Of a DNA stretch of 64,000 nucleotides, positions 1 to 7,656 are shown piece by piece. The translations under genes and the position numbers were made by a program. Location: NCBI RefSeq assembly GCF_019656335.1, contig NZ_BPLZ01000001.1:310001-374000 (forward strand). Direction: 5' to 3'. Below the pieces are notes generated by a model, which was not told where the DNA came from, ran no database searches, and saw only the letters and a program-made list of their open reading frames with translations. Position 1 is the first letter of the stretch, and each line of letters begins with the position of its first letter. The DNA comes from Pseudomonas sp. NCCP-436. Lineage in GTDB: Bacteria > Pseudomonadota > Gammaproteobacteria > Pseudomonadales > Pseudomonadaceae.

Positions 1-164
1 TGGAGGTGATCGATAGTGCCGATAAACCGGGGGTCAAGGGGCGGGTGGTGGCCATCAATCTGTTCTATACCACTATGCAGGATCTTGCCGAGGAAGCCGC
101 CGGGGCGATGTTGCAGGTGCCCAACAGCCTGTTCTTCCAGAAATCCGTACGGCGTTGGCGTTAA
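1..164 (+). CDS. MscS-like mechanosensitive channel, C-terminal fragment
   Basis: Only the last 53 codons or so are in the window, ending in TAA at 162-164. The readable tail begins EVIDSADKPGVKG and contains VVAINLFYTTM and VPNSLFFQK, ending in a basic KSVRRWR. The valine-rich beta segment followed by a VPNS/L...K motif resembles the beta domain of MscS-family small-conductance mechanosensitive channels, where a (V/I)PN motif closes that domain. The chain stops right after this motif, so it lacks the usual C-terminal alpha/beta domain. It is therefore a short MscS-like variant, or another membrane protein carrying the same domain. The assignment rests on a short motif and the N-terminus cannot be seen. 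Confidence 0.5.
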   Translation, partial: EVIDSADKPGVKGRVVAINLFYTTMQDLAEEAAGAMLQVPNSLFFQKSVRRWR

Positions 165-268
165 CCCGAGAGAATAGCCGCAATCCATTGTCTGTATGCA
201 GGAACGCGCCGTGCAGGTACTGGCCTGTCCGATCCTATCAATCTGAAATCTTTTCGGAGTAAGCGCAA

Positions 269-1030
269 ATGGAATGGTTGAGCAGCCCGGAAATCTGGGT
301 CGCATTTCTGACCCTGACTGCCCTGGAAATCGTCCTGGGCATAGACAACATAATTTTCATCTCCATTCTGGTTAGTCGTCTGCCGGTCGAGCAGCAGCCC
401 AGGGCACGGTTCTTTGGCCTGGGATTGGCGATGGGAACCCGCATCCTGCTGCTGCTGTCGATCAGTTGGGTGATGCAACTGACGACGGATCTGTTCCATA
501 TTTTCGGCGAGGGTATTTCCGGACGGGATCTGATCCTGTTTTTCGGCGGCCTGTTCCTGCTGTTCAAGAGTACTGCCGAGATCTATCACAGCCTGGAAGG
601 CGATGAGGGTGGGGAGGAGGGGGCGCCGAAGAAGAGCTACGGCTTTCTCGGCATCATCATTCAGATCGCCATCATCGACATCGTTTTCAGCCTCGACTCG
701 GTGATTACCGCCGTCGGCCTGGTGCAGCACGTACCGGTGATGATTGCGGCCATTGTCATCTCGGTGATCGTGATGATGCTTTCGGCCGGCACTATCTCCG
801 CATTCATCGACAAGCATCCGAGCCTGAAGATGCTGGCATTGTCGTTCCTCATCGTGGTCGGCACCGTTTTGATTGCCGAGAGCTTCGATGTGCATGTGCC
901 CAAAGGCTACGTGTACTTCGCTATGGCCTTCTCGCTGGGGGTGGAAGCGATCAACATCCGCTTGCGCAGCCGTATAAGCAAGAAGGCCAAGAGCGAGCCG
1001 GTGCGCTTGCGCAAGGGGGCACGCAGTTAG
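269..1030 (+). CDS. TerC family integral membrane protein
   Basis: A 253-residue polytopic membrane protein of the TerC family (YgdQ/YoaE type), whose members are linked to metal-ion (Mn) export and tellurium resistance. The sequence shows the family's acidic membrane motifs: ALEIVLGIDNIIFIS near residues 19-33 and DIVFSLDSVITAVGL near 137-151, each with the conserved Asp inside a hydrophobic helix. About seven transmembrane segments alternate with short loops, and the tail is basic (RLRSRISKKAK). Length is normal for the short TerC form without CBS domains. The start codon follows TTTTCGGAGTAAGCGCAA, a good ribosome-binding site. The substrate cannot be told from sequence; Mn(II) is the best family-based guess. 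Confidence 0.88.
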   Translation: MEWLSSPEIWVAFLTLTALEIVLGIDNIIFISILVSRLPVEQQPRARFFGLGLAMGTRILLLLSISWVMQLTTDLFHIFGEGISGRDLILFFGGLFLLFKSTAEIYHSLEGDEGGEEGAPKKSYGFLGIIIQIAIIDIVFSLDSVITAVGLVQHVPVMIAAIVISVIVMMLSAGTISAFIDKHPSLKMLALSFLIVVGTVLIAESFDVHVPKGYVYFAMAFSLGVEAINIRLRSRISKKAKSEPVRLRKGARS

Positions 1031-1149
1031 GCCATGACGTGGCGCCTGCGGGCGTCACGCAGCAGGCCCGTATGAAACTCGTGCCGGAGTAACGATGCTG
1101 GAGTAAGCTGTGGGTGCTCCGTTCCCTTTCCTGTTCGAGGTGCAGCGCC

Positions 1150-1782
1150 ATGGCTCTGGAAACCTGGCTCGCTTTCTTCATTGCCTGCTGGGTGATCAGC
1201 CTGTCACCCGGCGCCGGTGCGGTGGCTTCAATGTCTGCCGGGCTGCAATATGGCTTCTGGCGCGGTTACTGGAACGCGGTGGGGCTGCAACTGGGCCTGG
1301 CCCTGCAGATCGCCATTGTCGCTGCTGGTGTGGGTGCCGTATTGGCCACCTCGGCCATGGCCTTTAGTCTGATCAAGTGGTTCGGTGTGGCCTATCTGGT
1401 CTATCTCGGCTACAAGCAATGGAAGGCATTGCCCAGCGATCTGACGGCCGATGCTGCCGAGCGGCCTATTGGGCGCCCGCTGACGTTGATGTTGCGCGGC
1501 TTTCTGGTGAATTCCAGCAATCCCAAGGCCATCGTCTTCATGCTGGCGGTGCTGCCGCAGTTCATTGATATGCATGCACCGCTGCTGCCGCAGTACCTGC
1601 TGATGGGAGTCACCATGATTCTGGTGGATCTGATCGTCATGGCCGGTTATACCGGTCTGGCCTCGCACGTGCTGAGGGCCTTGCGCACGCCGCGCCAGCA
1701 ACGCCTGATGAACCGCAGCTTTGCCGCATTGTTCGTCGCTGCCGCCGGCCTGCTGGCCACGGTCAAGCGCGCTGCAGTCTGA
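1150..1782 (+). CDS. LysE/RhtB family amino-acid exporter
   Basis: A 210-residue inner-membrane exporter of the LysE/RhtB family, which removes surplus amino acids or homoserine-like compounds. It has the family's N-terminal signature, a first helix followed by SLSPGAGAVASMSAGLQYG (LysE proteins have a conserved SPGP/SPGA turn here), then GYWNAVGLQLG, and the later NSSNPKAIVFMLAVLPQF motif with the invariant Asn-Pro-Lys. About six transmembrane helices are seen. An in-frame codon 36 bases upstream is possible, but the ATG at 1150 is preferred because it directly precedes the hydrophobic first helix and follows GAGGTG. It ends just before a perfect hairpin shared with the convergent operon. 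The substrate is unknown. Confidence 0.87.
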   Translation: MALETWLAFFIACWVISLSPGAGAVASMSAGLQYGFWRGYWNAVGLQLGLALQIAIVAAGVGAVLATSAMAFSLIKWFGVAYLVYLGYKQWKALPSDLTADAAERPIGRPLTLMLRGFLVNSSNPKAIVFMLAVLPQFIDMHAPLLPQYLLMGVTMILVDLIVMAGYTGLASHVLRALRTPRQQRLMNRSFAALFVAAAGLLATVKRAAV

Positions 1783-1797
1783 TTCGGAAGGAGAGCG

Positions 1798-1827
1798 CGG
1801 CGTCCGCAGCGGTCGCTGCGGACGCCG
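1798..1827. terminator. Bidirectional hairpin terminator between LysE gene and envelope operon
   Basis: A perfect 13-bp stem (CGGCGTCCGCAGC paired with GCTGCGGACGCCG) with a 4-base loop GGTC. It lies between the LysE-family stop codon at 1782 and the convergent stop codon at 1841. No long T-run follows on either side, so the call rests on stem strength and position. Confidence 0.72.
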
Positions 1828-1840
1828 TTGCATGGCGGGT

Positions 1841-2584
1841 TCAGTGCAGGATGACCGGCGCCTCGTCCGGGGGCAGTTGGCCGCCGCCGGAGGGATCACC
1901 ATAGCCTGCCGGGCGGCTGCCCAGCAGTTGTTCCTGCAACTGGGCGGCGACATCCTCGCCCAGTGCCTTGGAGACATCACGGATAACCCGGCCACGGTTC
2001 GGGGTGACGCGGACATCGTAGCTGTTGACCAGCTTGACGTCCTGCGCCTCGCCCATGGCGGTGAAGGCTGAGGTGATCTCGTAGGTTTTGGTGTTGATAA
2101 GGCTGAAATCGGCCACCAGGGTCAGGCCGAAAACCTTCGAGTAGCTGTCGGTGTTGGCGATGTCGTTGACGTCCATGCGGAAGTTGATGTCCGAGACGCT
2201 ACCGAACAGCACGTAGTCGGCGCCCTGGAAATGCCCCTGCTTGATGCGTGCGATCACATCGTACAGGCTCTCGTTTTCCTTGGCGGTATACGGCCGGCCC
2301 TGAATCAGCTGGAACATTCGCGACTTGAGGATCTCGCCCTTGATATCGCCGCCGAACTTGCGCAGCTCACCGCGATCCACGTAGCTGTAGGTGCCCTCCA
2401 GCTCGCTGTAGCTGGCCGAGCCACTGGCGCTGAAAGTGCTGGCCTGGGCCTGGCTCTGCGAGCTGACCACACGGATGTACTCACGTACCCGTTCCTCGTA
2501 GGCCAGGTCGGTCACAGCCACCTTGGGAGCTGCCTGGCACAGGCCGGTAAGGCCGAGCAGCAGTAATACGATCAGATGCTTCAT
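1841..2584 (-). CDS. Secreted LpoB/CsgG-like envelope protein (last gene of envelope operon)
   Basis: A 247-residue exported protein with a clear type I signal peptide (KHLIVLLLLGLTGLCQAA). The Cys near residue 16 is not in a good lipobox because the preceding residue is Leu, so a soluble periplasmic protein is likely. The mature part opens with PKVAVTDLAYEERV and later has GADYVLFGSVSDINF, the CsgG/LpoB-type pattern of a strand, a GA-Y-L-G motif and a second strand. The C-terminus is Pro/Gly-rich. It is transcribed 4 bases after the LpoB-like lipoprotein gene, so the two are probably co-translated. No csgA or csgB curli genes are visible, so a curli secretion role is unlikely. Its function is unknown; an association with the upstream lipoproteins is inferred. 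Confidence 0.68.
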   Translation of the reverse strand: MKHLIVLLLLGLTGLCQAAPKVAVTDLAYEERVREYIRVVSSQSQAQASTFSASGSASYSELEGTYSYVDRGELRKFGGDIKGEILKSRMFQLIQGRPYTAKENESLYDVIARIKQGHFQGADYVLFGSVSDINFRMDVNDIANTDSYSKVFGLTLVADFSLINTKTYEITSAFTAMGEAQDVKLVNSYDVRVTPNRGRVIRDVSKALGEDVAAQLQEQLLGSRPAGYGDPSGGGQLPPDEAPVILH

Positions 2585-2588
2585 GTCA

Positions 2589-3182
2589 TCAGCGCTCCGT
2601 GGTCTTGCGGATTTCCTTCTCGTCCATCCATTCCGCCAGGCCGCTTTCCACGTCGATCAGTTGCAGGCTGAACTTGTAGAATACGTCCTTGTAGTCGCTG
2701 CTACGTTTGACGATGGAGCTGATCGAACCTTCCAGACGGTACTTGGCGGCGATCATGTTGCCGGTCTTGGCCACGGTCGAGTCCTTGTACAGGCCGCTCT
2801 GATTTTGCAGCTTGAGCTGGTCGATCTGGCTTTGCATATCGGTGTTGTCGCTGGCGAAGCGAGCGACTCCGGACTTCATCAGCTGAGTTTTGATCGAGGT
2901 GGTGATCTCGCGGGTATCGATGTACTCGCTGGTCTTGTTCTTCACGTCGTACACCTGCACCACCGGGCGACCCTGTAGAACGCCGGACTGGGCCAGGGAG
3001 CGGGTCATCGACTCGGCGATCATTTGCAAGTCGGTGGAGCCGAACTCGTTGGTGATCAGCTCGACGGCCTTGCTGTCGCCGTAGCTGATGTTGCCGCCGC
3101 CGAGCACGGGCGAGGAGGTGGAGGCGCAGCCGCTGGCCAGCAGAGTGAGGGCGGTGATGAGGGAAAGGCGTGCAAACAGCAT
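2589..3182 (-). CDS. LpoB-like outer-membrane lipoprotein (penicillin-binding protein activator family)
   Basis: A 197-residue lipoprotein with signal sequence and lipobox ending LLASGC, so Cys near residue 19 would be lipidated. The body contains STDLQMIAESMTRSL, VVQVYDVKNKTSEYID and YRLEGSISSIVKRSSDYKD, matching the LpoB fold, in which the mature domain activates the bifunctional peptidoglycan synthase PBP1B in enterobacteria. A YcfL-like gene precedes it, as ycfL precedes lpoB in E. coli, which supports the family call. P. aeruginosa uses a different lipoprotein (LpoP) for PBP1B, so the partner of this one is open. The gene sits in the middle of a four-gene minus-strand operon, 11 bases after the upstream stop codon. 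Confidence 0.78.
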   Translation of the reverse strand: MLFARLSLITALTLLASGCASTSSPVLGGGNISYGDSKAVELITNEFGSTDLQMIAESMTRSLAQSGVLQGRPVVQVYDVKNKTSEYIDTREITTSIKTQLMKSGVARFASDNTDMQSQIDQLKLQNQSGLYKDSTVAKTGNMIAAKYRLEGSISSIVKRSSDYKDVFYKFSLQLIDVESGLAEWMDEKEIRKTTER

Positions 3183-3193
3183 GGCGGGCTCTC

Positions 3194-3589
3194 TTAACGG
3201 AACAGGTTGACGGAGTTTTCAGGCGTCTGCACTTCCAGGCGGAAGTCAGTGGCCTGGGGCACTGGTGCAATAGCCGGCAGATAGCTGGTCTGGGTGCCGT
3301 AGAGCGTCAGGCTCTTCCAGCTTTCCTCGTCAGCCACCGGGAAACCGTCGTTTCCAAGCCAGGCGAAGCGGTAGTACATCGACTTGTTCTTGTGGCTGGT
3401 ATTGGTCAGTTCCACCTTGACGGTGAGAAAGCCGTTTTCGCGAGCCACACGCATGGCGCCGACTTCGATGTGCTTCATGCTGCCGAGGGAAACCACCTTG
3501 CTCGCAGCACTCCCGGGGGGCGGCGGTGGTGGGCTGGCGCAGCCCGCTACAAGGGCGAGGGCAAGCATGGCGTAGAGGGGGCGGGACAT
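3194..3589 (-). CDS. YcfL family lipoprotein
   Basis: A 131-residue lipoprotein. The signal peptide ends in a good lipobox (LALVAGC), followed by a flexible proline stretch (ASPPPPPPGS). The mature part has a single beta-rich domain including VKVELTNTSHKNKSMYYRF and a conserved-looking aromatic segment FAWLGNDGFPV, typical of the YcfL/DUF1425 family of unknown function. In E. coli the ycfL gene lies next to lpoB, and the same adjacency is seen here. It starts 11 bases after the COG3014 gene on the same strand. A role in a complex with the neighbouring envelope lipoproteins is inference. Confidence 0.78.
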   Translation of the reverse strand: MSRPLYAMLALALVAGCASPPPPPPGSAASKVVSLGSMKHIEVGAMRVARENGFLTVKVELTNTSHKNKSMYYRFAWLGNDGFPVADEESWKSLTLYGTQTSYLPAIAPVPQATDFRLEVQTPENSVNLFR

Positions 3590-3600
3590 CAGAGATCTCC

Positions 3601-4986
3601 TTATAGGCTGGTGGCCTGCGCTACATTCTGTAGCGACTCCGTGTTGAGAGGGGTGACGCTATTACCGCTGGTGAAAATCTGGCTGCCAAGCAGACGCAGT
3701 GGAACTACCTGATAGTCACGTTCGACGTTCAGTCGCAACTGGGTAGCGCCCAGCTGCAGCTGATGCTCGCCCTTCTTCAGGCGCAGGCGCACGATCTGCG
3801 TGCTGTCCGGCAGGGTGCGCCAGGTGCGCTCGTCGGCACCTTCGGTGATGGCTGAGGCAAGACCCACGGCCAGGCCGGCCAACGGGTTGACTTCGTTGAG
3901 CTGCTTCTGCGCGATGGTACGGGTGGCGGCGCGTACGCTGGTGCGCAGGATGATGCCGGGCATGTCGTCACGCAGGGCTCGGCGCGACATGGCCTCGGTG
4001 CTGTTGAGTTCGGTCAGGGGCAGTACTTCACCGTTCAGGCTAAGGCTCTGCAGGCTAATGCTGGAGGTGTCGCTCTTGATCACCGGGAACGACAGCGGAG
4101 TGATGATCAGGCCGTCGGGTGTCGGGATGGGCAGGGGAATGCGTACCGAGTCGCGCGCCGGGGCCAGGCCGCTCTGCACCACCAGTAACACGTCGCTCTC
4201 ATCGGAGCCACGACTCAGTGGCTTGTCCAGATCCAGCAAGGCTTGCTCCAGCAGCGGGGTGTCCGGGCGCAGCTCGACCGCCTTGCGGTAGCCCGGGGCA
4301 GCCAAGCCACGCTCACCCAGCGCCTCGTAGACAAAGCCAGACAGGTAGTGGCTGAAGGCACTTTGGTAGCTATTCTTCAGGGCAAGTACTTCCGGAGCGT
4401 TGAGAGTTTCCACCGGGTATCCCTGCAAGTCCTTCATCTCGGCGGTAATGCCCTGCTGCTCGGCTTCCTCTTCACGCTTGAGGTATTCCTTATCCCGCAG
4501 TTCGGCAATCAGCGCCTCACGCTCATGGGTTTTCTTGATTTCGACGCGGGCCGCTTCGAAGTCACCCAGGGCCAGATGGTTGACTGCCATCTGGGTGGTC
4601 AGCATGACCTTCTCGTAGTCATAGCCTTCGTAACGGCGGACGCGGTCATTGACCAGCAGGCTGCCGATATTGGCAAGGTGTTTGGCCGGATCGCTGCGTA
4701 CCGATTCCTCCCACTCGAAAATCTGCCGATCGGCCTGGGCCCAGGCCTCCAGACTGCCCTGCAGGTCGCCTTTGTTGCGTAAAAGCTCGCCCTTTTCGAG
4801 GTAGTAGAGGAGATCCTTGTTCTCTCCGCTGTTATTGCTCTCCAGCAGGGCGATGGCTGCGTCCACGTTGCCGCTCTGCAGGTGCAGGCTGGTCTGGGTC
4901 AGCTCGTTTTCATAGCTGCGGAAGGTTTCGCAACCGCTGAGGAAGGTGGAGCAAAGTGTCAAGGCCACTAGAGCTCGGAATTGCAT
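3601..4986 (-). CDS. COG3014 family TPR-like lipoprotein (first gene of envelope operon)
   Basis: A 461-residue lipoprotein starting from the ATG at 4986; a GTG three codons upstream is possible but adds nothing useful. The signal ends in a lipobox (TFLSGC). The N-terminal half is alpha-helical with TPR-like repeats, for example a helix pair in YLSGFVYEALGERGLAAPGYRKAVEL near residue 230. The C-terminal half is beta-rich and ends in segments such as VRLRLKKGEHQLQLG and YQVVPLRLLGSQIF. This matches COG3014, an uncharacterised family found beside YcfL/LpoB-like genes. It leads a compact operon reading to 1841. The helical scaffold suggests protein-protein contacts at the outer membrane; the function is unknown. 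Confidence 0.72.
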   Translation of the reverse strand: MQFRALVALTLCSTFLSGCETFRSYENELTQTSLHLQSGNVDAAIALLESNNSGENKDLLYYLEKGELLRNKGDLQGSLEAWAQADRQIFEWEESVRSDPAKHLANIGSLLVNDRVRRYEGYDYEKVMLTTQMAVNHLALGDFEAARVEIKKTHEREALIAELRDKEYLKREEEAEQQGITAEMKDLQGYPVETLNAPEVLALKNSYQSAFSHYLSGFVYEALGERGLAAPGYRKAVELRPDTPLLEQALLDLDKPLSRGSDESDVLLVVQSGLAPARDSVRIPLPIPTPDGLIITPLSFPVIKSDTSSISLQSLSLNGEVLPLTELNSTEAMSRRALRDDMPGIILRTSVRAATRTIAQKQLNEVNPLAGLAVGLASAITEGADERTWRTLPDSTQIVRLRLKKGEHQLQLGATQLRLNVERDYQVVPLRLLGSQIFTSGNSVTPLNTESLQNVAQATSL

Positions 4987-5304
4987 CGTAAACACACCTA
5001 GTCCTTTTAAGTTGAAGTTCGTAAATGCAGCTGATTCCCTTGATCGGCCTGGCTCTATCCACCGGTATCCGTTGTAGCTGGCCGCGCATCAGAGTGCGTG
5101 AGGCTAACGTCCAGTTACCTATGTGGAGGGTCGCAAGTATATTCAGAAACAGCTGTCAGACAGTGGCTATTTATCATTCTTTCAATATCACCAGGATATT
5201 AGTCCGGATTTCATGACAGGTGGAGATATCAATGCGTGAACGGCTGCCGCGACAGAGCCGGCGACGGGTTCTAGGCTGGCTGAAATCTTTCGTAGAGCCC
5301 CAGC
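4987..5304. other. Divergent intergenic region upstream of the envelope operon and the SseB-C-like gene
   Basis: About 318 bases with no convincing gene. It must hold the promoter of the minus-strand COG3014-YcfL-LpoB operon and that of the plus-strand gene at 5305. The stretch from 5130 to 5200 is unusually AT-rich for this window (attcagaaac, ttatcattctttcaatatc), fitting a promoter. An ATG at 5231 behind GGAGATATCA opens a short Arg-rich frame that overlaps the next gene; I do not call it. Confidence 0.5.
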
Positions 5305-5640
5305 ATGTCCGCATCCATACGTCACACTCGTTATGCCGACAGCCCGGATCTGGCATTGGCACCTCTGCAGCATCAGGCGCTGGAGCAGGCACTGGCAGCG
5401 GCCTGTGCCCAGCTCGAGATACAGCAGGCCTATCTGGCAGCACTCCGTGATCCGGCACGCGGACGGCAGCCGAGTCTGCTGCTGGCGGTGGCCGGAGCTG
5501 ACGAGCAGGCCTTGCGGCGCCTGGCTATACTGGCAAGTGAGCTGCTGCCGGATCGGCTGGAGCTGGATCTGATCGAGCTGGCCGACGACAGCCTGTCAGA
5601 CGCATTGCGGGAGCATTGCGAGGCCTTCTACCGGCGTTAG
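5305..5640 (+). CDS. Small SseB C-terminal-domain-like protein
   Basis: A 111-residue acidic cytoplasmic protein with no signal or membrane segment. The chain has a helix (HQALEQALAAACAQLEIQQAYLAAL), a loop with DPARGRQPS, a strand (LLLAVAGADE), another helix and a final strand-helix (ELDLIELADDSLSDALREH). This resembles the stand-alone C-terminal domain of the SseB (enhanced serine sensitivity) family, where an LLLA(V)-G pattern follows the first helices. No N-terminal SseB domain is encoded upstream. The ribosome-binding site is weak (GAGCCCCAGC). It lies 51 bases before yaiI on the same strand and could be co-transcribed. Its role is unknown. Confidence 0.58.
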   Translation: MSASIRHTRYADSPDLALAPLQHQALEQALAAACAQLEIQQAYLAALRDPARGRQPSLLLAVAGADEQALRRLAILASELLPDRLELDLIELADDSLSDALREHCEAFYRR

Positions 5641-5691
5641 CAGCACACAAGCTGGCATACTGGGTGCCGGATTTGCGGCTTCGAGGGTGAC

Positions 5692-6159
5692 ATGCGTGTA
5701 TGGATTGACGCCGACGCCTGCCCACGGGCGGCTCGGGATCAGGTGGTCAAGTTTGCTCTCAAGCGGAGCTTCGAGGTGGTGCTTGTGGCCGGGCAGGTCG
5801 TTGCCCGGCCGAATTTTACCTGTGCCAGGCTGGTGGTGGTGCCGAGCGGCCCGGATGCAGCCGATGACCACCTGGTGGAGCATGCGCAGCCGGGAGATCT
5901 GGTGATCTGCAGCGATGTACCGCTGGCAGACCGGTTGCTGAAGAAGGGCGTGGCCGCGCTGGATCCGCGTGGGCGCGAATTCGACGAGCGCAACATGGGC
6001 GAGCGTCTGGCACTGCGCAACCTGTTCACCGATCTGCGCGAGCAGGGACAGGTCGGCGGTGGTCAGGCGCCATACTCGGACAAGGATCGACAGGCTTTCG
6101 CCAATTCGCTGGATCGTCTGCTTACCCGCCTGATCCGGCCCCTGTCGTCAGCGCCTTAG
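5692..6159 (+). CDS. YaiI/YqxD family protein (UPF0178)
   Basis: A 155-residue member of the UPF0178 (YaiI/YqxD) family, which has a PIN-like nuclease fold but no established function. The diagnostic N-terminus MRVWIDADACPRAARDQ carries the clustered Asp residues of the family, and the middle has the characteristic DLVICSDVPLADRLLKKG and DPRGREFDERNMGERLA segments. Length is typical. The start follows GAGGGTGAC. It converges on the thioesterase gene, with 19 bases between the stop codons. A nucleic-acid-related role is a fold-based guess. Confidence 0.92.
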   Translation: MRVWIDADACPRAARDQVVKFALKRSFEVVLVAGQVVARPNFTCARLVVVPSGPDAADDHLVEHAQPGDLVICSDVPLADRLLKKGVAALDPRGREFDERNMGERLALRNLFTDLREQGQVGGGQAPYSDKDRQAFANSLDRLLTRLIRPLSSAP

Positions 6160-6178
6160 GCAAGGCGGCTGCTTCCGG

Positions 6179-6646
6179 CTAGCCGCACAAATAGGTGCCG
6201 GTGCCCACGGCCACCAGCACACCCTCCTCGTTATGCAGTTCCATGCGGATCACCGCCACCTTGTTGCCGGCGCGCAGTGGTATGGCCGTGGCGATAAAAC
6301 GCTGGCCGCGTCCCGGGCGCAGGTAGTCGATGCGCAGGTCGATGGTGCCCAGCTTCGACAGGCGGCTCATACGTTCCGCAGCCGGCAGGTGCTGATGGTT
6401 GGCGAAGGCTCCGATCAGGGCCATGGCACCGCCGCAGACATCGAGCAGCGAGGAAATCACGCCGCCATGAAGGATGCCGTGGAGAAAGTTGCCGATCAGC
6501 TCGGGTCGCATCGGCAGGTGCATGGTTACTTGCTGTTCGCTCAGCTCATCGATTTCGATGCCAAGCAACTGGTTGAACGGGATGCGCTGGAAGAAGGCGG
6601 AGACTGCCTGATGCAGTTCCGGGCTGAGCACGAAGGCGGCAGACAC
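6179..6646 (-). CDS. PaaI-type hotdog thioesterase
   Basis: A hotdog-fold thioesterase (PaaI/YigI type) predicted to hydrolyse acyl-CoA thioesters in the cytoplasm. The motif HGILHGGVISSLLDVCGGAMAL near residues 60-80 is the classical HGG(V)-D/C catalytic helix, followed by TIDLRIDYLRPGRG, the second family signature. The reading frame stays open upstream to 6688, but GTG at 6646 is preferred because CAGGGAG lies 8 bases before it and the shorter protein (155 residues) fits the family. It follows the elbB gene on the same strand after a 166-base gap that contains a small hairpin (6740-6753), so co-transcription is uncertain. The natural substrate is unknown. Confidence 0.82.
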   Translation of the reverse strand: MSAAFVLSPELHQAVSAFFQRIPFNQLLGIEIDELSEQQVTMHLPMRPELIGNFLHGILHGGVISSLLDVCGGAMALIGAFANHQHLPAAERMSRLSKLGTIDLRIDYLRPGRGQRFIATAIPLRAGNKVAVIRMELHNEEGVLVAVGTGTYLCG

Positions 6647-6812
6647 GGCGGTTACTCCCTGGAGTTTTTTGCCACGCTGCCGCAGCACTGGCGACTTGAC
6701 CAGCCGAACGGCAGGGTTGCCCTGTGCTATGACCGAAGAGCCCTTTACAGGGCCTGCCCGTGCCTGTCACAGCCGAAGCAGGCACTGGCCGGTATGTTGT
6801 TTTGCGCCGTTC

Positions 6813-7472
6813 TCAGGAGTGAGTCAGTTCAAGTACCCGGTCGACCAGCTTGTTGATGCCGGCGGCTGCTTCGGAAATGGATTTGGCCAGCATATAGGCC
6901 GGAGTGGTGACCAGCTTGCGCTCGCTGTCTTCGATGATGTCGCTGACTTCGCACTCCTCGTGTCGGGCGCCCATTTGGCTCAGGGCTGCGGCGGTATCGG
7001 CATCGTTGCCGATGGTGCAGGTCACCCCTTCACCGAAGATTCTTGCTGCCAGTGCCGGGGCGATGCATATCAGGCCGACTGGCTTGCCGGCGTCCACGAA
7101 GGCCTTGCAGGCTGCCAGTACGTCCGGTTGCACGCTGCAGTTGGCGCCGCTGACGGCGAAATCGGAAAGGTTTTTGGCTACGCCGAAGCCGCCTGGCAAG
7201 ATCAGGGCATCGAAGTCGGCCACGTGCAGCGCTTTAACGTCCTTGATCTGGCCACGGGCGATGCGTGCCGATTCGACCAGCACGTTGCGTGTTTGGTCCA
7301 TCTCGTCGCCGCTGTAATGGTCGACCACGTGTAGTTGCGGGATGTTGGGTGCAAAGCAGCCCACCTCGGCACCACGCTGATCGAGACGCAGCAGGGTGAT
7401 CACGCTTTCGTGGATCTCGGCGCCATCATAGACGCCACAGCCGGACAGAATCACTGCCACTTTCTTGCTCAT
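6813..7472 (-). CDS. elbB: ElbB, glyoxalase III-like GATase1-fold protein
   Basis: A 219-residue DJ-1/PfpI-superfamily protein matching ElbB (sigma cross-reacting protein 27A), known as an isoprenoid-biosynthesis-enhancing protein with weak glyoxalase activity. The signature N-terminus is KKVAVILSGCGVYDGAEIHES. Later come ALILPGGFGVAKNLSDFA and the nucleophile-elbow region PVGLICIAPAL, where the Cys is the expected catalytic residue. The C-terminal segment KLVTTPAYMLAKSISEAAAGI is typical of ElbB. Full length. The start follows AGGAGTCGAGC. It is divergent from the sterol-desaturase-family gene. Confidence 0.93.
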   Translation of the reverse strand: MSKKVAVILSGCGVYDGAEIHESVITLLRLDQRGAEVGCFAPNIPQLHVVDHYSGDEMDQTRNVLVESARIARGQIKDVKALHVADFDALILPGGFGVAKNLSDFAVSGANCSVQPDVLAACKAFVDAGKPVGLICIAPALAARIFGEGVTCTIGNDADTAAALSQMGARHEECEVSDIIEDSERKLVTTPAYMLAKSISEAAAGINKLVDRVLELTHS

Positions 7473-7656
7473 GCTCGACTCCTGGTGAGGACGGGCGCGC
7501 CGCAGGGCGGGCGCGCTTGTTGATTATTCTGGTAACGCAGGCTGCTGGCGTTAAATGCCGCTTGGGTTGTCATTTGCCGCCGTGAGGCCTGCTGGCTGAT
7601 CGCATAGGATGAATAACAGCTCAATCCCGATACAAGTACAACGATGTGGCGCAGTC

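Noticed and set aside
1841..2584. A curli secretion (CsgG) role for the secreted protein
   Set aside because: No good lipobox and no csgA, csgB, csgE or csgF genes nearby; the neighbours are YcfL/LpoB-like instead.
5231..5450. Short Arg-rich frame with a GGAGATATCA ribosome-binding site upstream of the SseB-C-like gene
   Set aside because: Most of it overlaps the 5305 gene in another frame and its C-terminus has shadow composition (Gly/Ala/Ser). Without conservation data I do not call it.
6740..6753. GCCCT-TTAC-AGGGC hairpin between elbB and the thioesterase gene as a terminator
   Set aside because: Only a 5-bp stem with no T-run on the relevant strand; too weak to call.
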